Positions 61,387-64,000 of a DNA stretch of 64,000 bases are shown piece by piece (the stretch's first letter is position 1; each line of letters begins with the position of its first letter). The stretch comes from Romboutsia sp. CE17. GTDB taxonomy: Bacteria; Bacillota; Clostridia; Peptostreptococcales; Peptostreptococcaceae. Made by a program: the position numbers and the translations under genes. The DNA is taken from positions 1,426,001 through 1,490,000 of the forward strand of contig NZ_CP051144.1 in NCBI RefSeq assembly GCF_012317385.1. The letters run 5' to 3'. The notes below the pieces were generated by a model. It saw only the letters and a list, made by a program, of their open reading frames with translations. It did no database searches and was not told where the DNA came from.

Positions 61387-63651
61387 TTACTTATTCATCT
61401 CCATAAATATCTTTTCAGGAGTCATAGGAAGGCTATTTATCCTTACTCCAACACCATTATAAATTGCATCTTGTATAGCAGGAGCAGGAGTATTAATAAC
61501 AACCTCACCTATACTTTTAGCACCAAAAGGACCTGTTGGCTCATACGTTTCAACAAAATCAACTCTAACTTTTCCAACATCACATCTAGCAGGTATCTTA
61601 TATTGCATAAAACTATTACTATCCATTTGTCCTTTATCTGTATATCTAACTTCTTCAAATAAAGCAAGCCCCATTCCTTGAACTATACCACCTTCTGTTT
61701 GTATAGTAGCAAGACCTCTATTTATTACAGTCCCACAGTCAACTACTGCAACATAGTCAACTATTTCAACCTTCCCAGTTTCTTTATCTATTTCAGTTTC
61801 AACAAAACCAGCTATGTATGGAGGAGGTGAGACCGGACTACCATGAGAAGCAAATCCATTTAATTGAACTTTATCAATTCCAACTGTAAAGTCAACTGCT
61901 AAATCAAATAATGATATAGATTTTTCATCACAGAATACTTGATTACCATCAAACTCTGCAAGTTCCTTTGCAACTTGAAGTCTATTTGCTCCTACTTCAA
62001 TTATTTTTTCTCTTAATTGTTGACATGCTTTAACAACTGCCATTCCTGTTACATAAGTTGTACTTGATGCATAAGAACCTGGGTCATAAGGTACTATATC
62101 AGTATCTGCTGATACTACTGTTATTTTATCCATTGTAGTTTCTAATATATCACAAGCCATTTGAGCAAGGATTGTATCACTACCAGTTCCCATATCTGTA
62201 GAACCTACAAATAATGTATAATTTCCATCATCGTTAAGTCTTATCTCAACTGAAGACGTATCTATATCTGCTATCCCTGATCCTTGCATAGTAAGCGCCA
62301 TACCAACACTTCTAACTTTTCCATTTTCAAGATCTTTAGCAGGATATTTTTCATCCCAGCTTATCATTTCTTTACCTTTTCTTATACATTCTTCTAAGTT
62401 GGCACTATTTATAGATTTTTCATATGCAAAAGTAACTTCTCCTTCTTTTACAATGTTCTTAAGTCTTAACTCTGTTGGATCCATGTTTAATTTTGTTGCT
62501 AATTTATTTATAGTAGATTCTAGTGCAAAACAACCTTGAGTTGCTCCATATCCTCTAAATGCACCTGCTGGCATTTTATTAGTATACACTACATGCCCTT
62601 TAAATCTAGCAGCTTCTAATTTATTGTATACTGGAATACTTTTTTCTCCTACTAATCCGAATGTAGTTGAAGCATGCTCACCATAGGCTCCAGTATCAGA
62701 TAATGCATCTATATCTATTGCTTTTATAATTCCATCTTTAGTAGCACCTATTTTTACATTAATTTTCATAGCATGCCTACTATTTGAACAATTGAAAGTC
62801 TCTTTTCTTGTATATATTAACTTTGCAGGTTTTCCTGTTTTCAATGTTACAAGTGCAGAGAATATTTCTACACAAGCTGTTTGCTTACCACCAAATCCTC
62901 CACCTATTCTTGGTTTTATAACTCTTATTTTACTTGATGGTATGTTTAAAGCTCTACTTAAATGTCTTCTAACATGAAATGGTATTTGAGTAGAAGATAT
63001 AACTACAAGTCTTCCAAGATGATCCATATAATTATAAGCTCTATATGTTTCCATCATTGCTTGTGATTGTGCTTGAGTATAATAAGTTTCATCAATTACT
63101 ATATCACATTCACTTAATACTTTCTCTACGTTACCTTTAGTATAGTCATGAGTAGAAACTATGTTTCTTTCTCTTTGCATTCCTATATCAAAGTTAGTAT
63201 GAACATCTTCTTCATGAACCACAACTTTGTTATCTATTGCAGTTTCAAAGTCTATTACTGCATCTAATACTTCATACTCCACTTTTATCATGTTCATTGC
63301 TTTTATAGCAGTTTTTTCATCTACTGCTGCAATTATTGCAACCTCATCTCCAACATATCTTACTCTGTCTTCAAGTATTAATCTATCATAAGGAGATGGT
63401 TCTGGGTAACTTTGCCCTGCTAAAGTAAACCTTACATTTGGTACATCTTTATATGTTAATATACATTCCACTCCAGGTACTAACATTGCCCTTGAAGTAT
63501 CTATGCTTTTTATTTTTGCATTTGCATGTGGACTTCTTAGTAATTTTACTATTAATGCATCCTTTGATGATAAATCATCAGTATACACAGGCTTTCCTGT
63601 TGCTATTGCTAATCCGTCAGTTTTAGGTATACTCTTTCCTACGAAACTCAT
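61387..63651 (-). CDS. xanthine dehydrogenase-type molybdenum hydroxylase, molybdopterin subunit
   Basis: A 754-residue large subunit hydroxylating purines or other N-heterocycles. The N-terminal a/b hammerhead (about 15-130) has KPVYTDDL, LLRSPHANAKI and RYVGDEVAIIAA; then come RIGGGFGGKQ (near 247-256), AFRGYG (near 364-369), the SDTGAYGEH segment, a MoCo-binding GSTDMGTGSDT, and GPFGAKSIGE near the end with the catalytic Glu. The start ATG comes right after the 2Fe-2S gene. The neighbouring cofactor genes at 29.9-32.2 kb fit the selenium-dependent type; the sequence itself does not prove selenium. Confidence 0.92.
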   Translation of the reverse strand: MSFVGKSIPKTDGLAIATGKPVYTDDLSSKDALIVKLLRSPHANAKIKSIDTSRAMLVPGVECILTYKDVPNVRFTLAGQSYPEPSPYDRLILEDRVRYVGDEVAIIAAVDEKTAIKAMNMIKVEYEVLDAVIDFETAIDNKVVVHEEDVHTNFDIGMQRERNIVSTHDYTKGNVEKVLSECDIVIDETYYTQAQSQAMMETYRAYNYMDHLGRLVVISSTQIPFHVRRHLSRALNIPSSKIRVIKPRIGGGFGGKQTACVEIFSALVTLKTGKPAKLIYTRKETFNCSNSRHAMKINVKIGATKDGIIKAIDIDALSDTGAYGEHASTTFGLVGEKSIPVYNKLEAARFKGHVVYTNKMPAGAFRGYGATQGCFALESTINKLATKLNMDPTELRLKNIVKEGEVTFAYEKSINSANLEECIRKGKEMISWDEKYPAKDLENGKVRSVGMALTMQGSGIADIDTSSVEIRLNDDGNYTLFVGSTDMGTGSDTILAQMACDILETTMDKITVVSADTDIVPYDPGSYASSTTYVTGMAVVKACQQLREKIIEVGANRLQVAKELAEFDGNQVFCDEKSISLFDLAVDFTVGIDKVQLNGFASHGSPVSPPPYIAGFVETEIDKETGKVEIVDYVAVVDCGTVINRGLATIQTEGGIVQGMGLALFEEVRYTDKGQMDSNSFMQYKIPARCDVGKVRVDFVETYEPTGPFGAKSIGEVVINTPAPAIQDAIYNGVGVRINSLPMTPEKIFMEMNK

Positions 63652-63652
63652 A

Positions 63653-64000
63653 TTATTTTACCCCCATATAAGTCTTTATTGCTCTTAGTTGCCCCATGTA
63701 CCCTGTACATCGACATAGATTTCCTGTTAAGTAATGTATTATTTCTTCTTCAGTTGGATTTTCAAGTTCATCCTTCATTGCAAGTACTGTCATTATAAAT
63801 CCTGGAGAACAGAACCCACATTGTTCTGCACCTTCTGCTATAAGTATTTTGGCAAATTCTTCTGCTTCTTTTTCTAGTCCTTCTATTGTAGTTATATCTT
63901 TATTTATTGCTCTAATAGTAAGAGTTGCACAAGATAATGTAGGCTTTTTATCTATCCATACAGAACAAAGTCCACAACAGCCTGTATCACATCCTCTTTT
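63653..64000 (-). CDS. xanthine dehydrogenase-type 2Fe-2S subunit, 5' end outside the window
   Basis: The visible 115 C-terminal residues belong to the small iron-sulfur subunit. GCDTGCCGLC near its start is the last part of the plant-type 2Fe-2S site, and EQCGFCSPG with NLCRCTGY are the two halves of the second 2Fe-2S site. The order is complete for this subunit. It ends one base before the ATG of the molybdopterin subunit, so they are one operon. The FAD subunit is not seen and may lie further upstream outside the window. Confidence 0.93.
   Translation of the reverse strand, partial: KRGCDTGCCGLCSVWIDKKPTLSCATLTIRAINKDITTIEGLEKEAEEFAKILIAEGAEQCGFCSPGFIMTVLAMKDELENPTEEEIIHYLTGNLCRCTGYMGQLRAIKTYMGVK

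Noticed and set aside
1-64000. CRISPR array, tRNA, rRNA, or insertion sequence with transposase
   Set aside because: None was found by reading; no regularly spaced repeats, no cloverleaf with CCA-type ends and no transposase motif were seen.

Overview
The window is low-GC Firmicutes DNA, with AT-rich codons, strong GGAGG-type ribosome binding sites, short intergenic gaps and U-tract terminators. The gene content (strictly anaerobic enoyl-CoA/Etf chemistry, selenium-type molybdenum hydroxylase genes, a bile salt hydrolase, QueT under a preQ1 switch) points to a gut-type clostridium, most likely Peptostreptococcaceae (Romboutsia, Paraclostridium or Terrisporobacter group). The family call is inference. 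I see no rRNA, tRNA or CRISPR array.

Layout. 1-8.5 kb: an alpha/beta hydrolase, a cold-shock protein, and one operon (7594 down to 1595) for an M20 amidohydrolase plus a BmpA/ATPase/two-permease nucleoside-type importer; then a CrcB fluoride channel. 8.5-11 kb: a 29-residue membrane peptide, an HD-domain protein and a radical SAM protein preceded by a ykkC-class riboswitch. 11-16 kb: a decayed mobile island bounded by a degenerate 31-bp direct repeat (10987-11017 and 15983-16013). It holds an integrase cut down to its N-terminal domain, a truncated AbiH gene, a frameshifted RES gene, a ruined GIY-YIG gene, a KilAC-like protein and small membrane peptides. 16-29.7 kb: an ABC-F ATPase, a cation/proton antiporter, a two-component system, an MMPL exporter with a glycine-heptad partner, and a MarR-controlled heterodimeric ABC exporter.

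29.9-33.8 kb: molybdenum-hydroxylase cofactor genes (molybdopterin-binding protein, MocA-like, YqeC), an FtsZ-fold protein without the GTP loop, and QueT under a preQ1-I riboswitch. 33.9-38.2 kb: a frameshifted small protein, a sugar nucleotidyltransferase, a lipoprotein, an SDR enzyme and NhaA. 38.2-48.3 kb: a metabolic island with an OFA-type MFS transporter, a LysR regulator, a class III CoA-transferase, an acid-CoA ligase, two acyl-CoA dehydrogenases, EtfBA and a desulforedoxin-like protein. Together these look like a pathway that imports an unsaturated acid, activates it to its CoA ester and reduces it. The exact substrate cannot be read from sequence.

48.5-59.7 kb: a cysteine-cluster protein, an amidohydrolase, ribosomal protein L25, a beta-lactamase-fold hydrolase, a CPBP protease, membrane proteins, a DUF362/ferredoxin protein, a bile salt hydrolase, a DUF3786 protein and a coiled-coil protein. 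59.8-64 kb: a second BmpA with a strong promoter and an attenuator-type leader of no class I recognise, then the molybdopterin and (partial) 2Fe-2S subunits of a xanthine dehydrogenase-type hydroxylase. The 30-32 kb cofactor genes are probably needed to mature this hydroxylase, and the two BmpA systems probably feed purine substrate.
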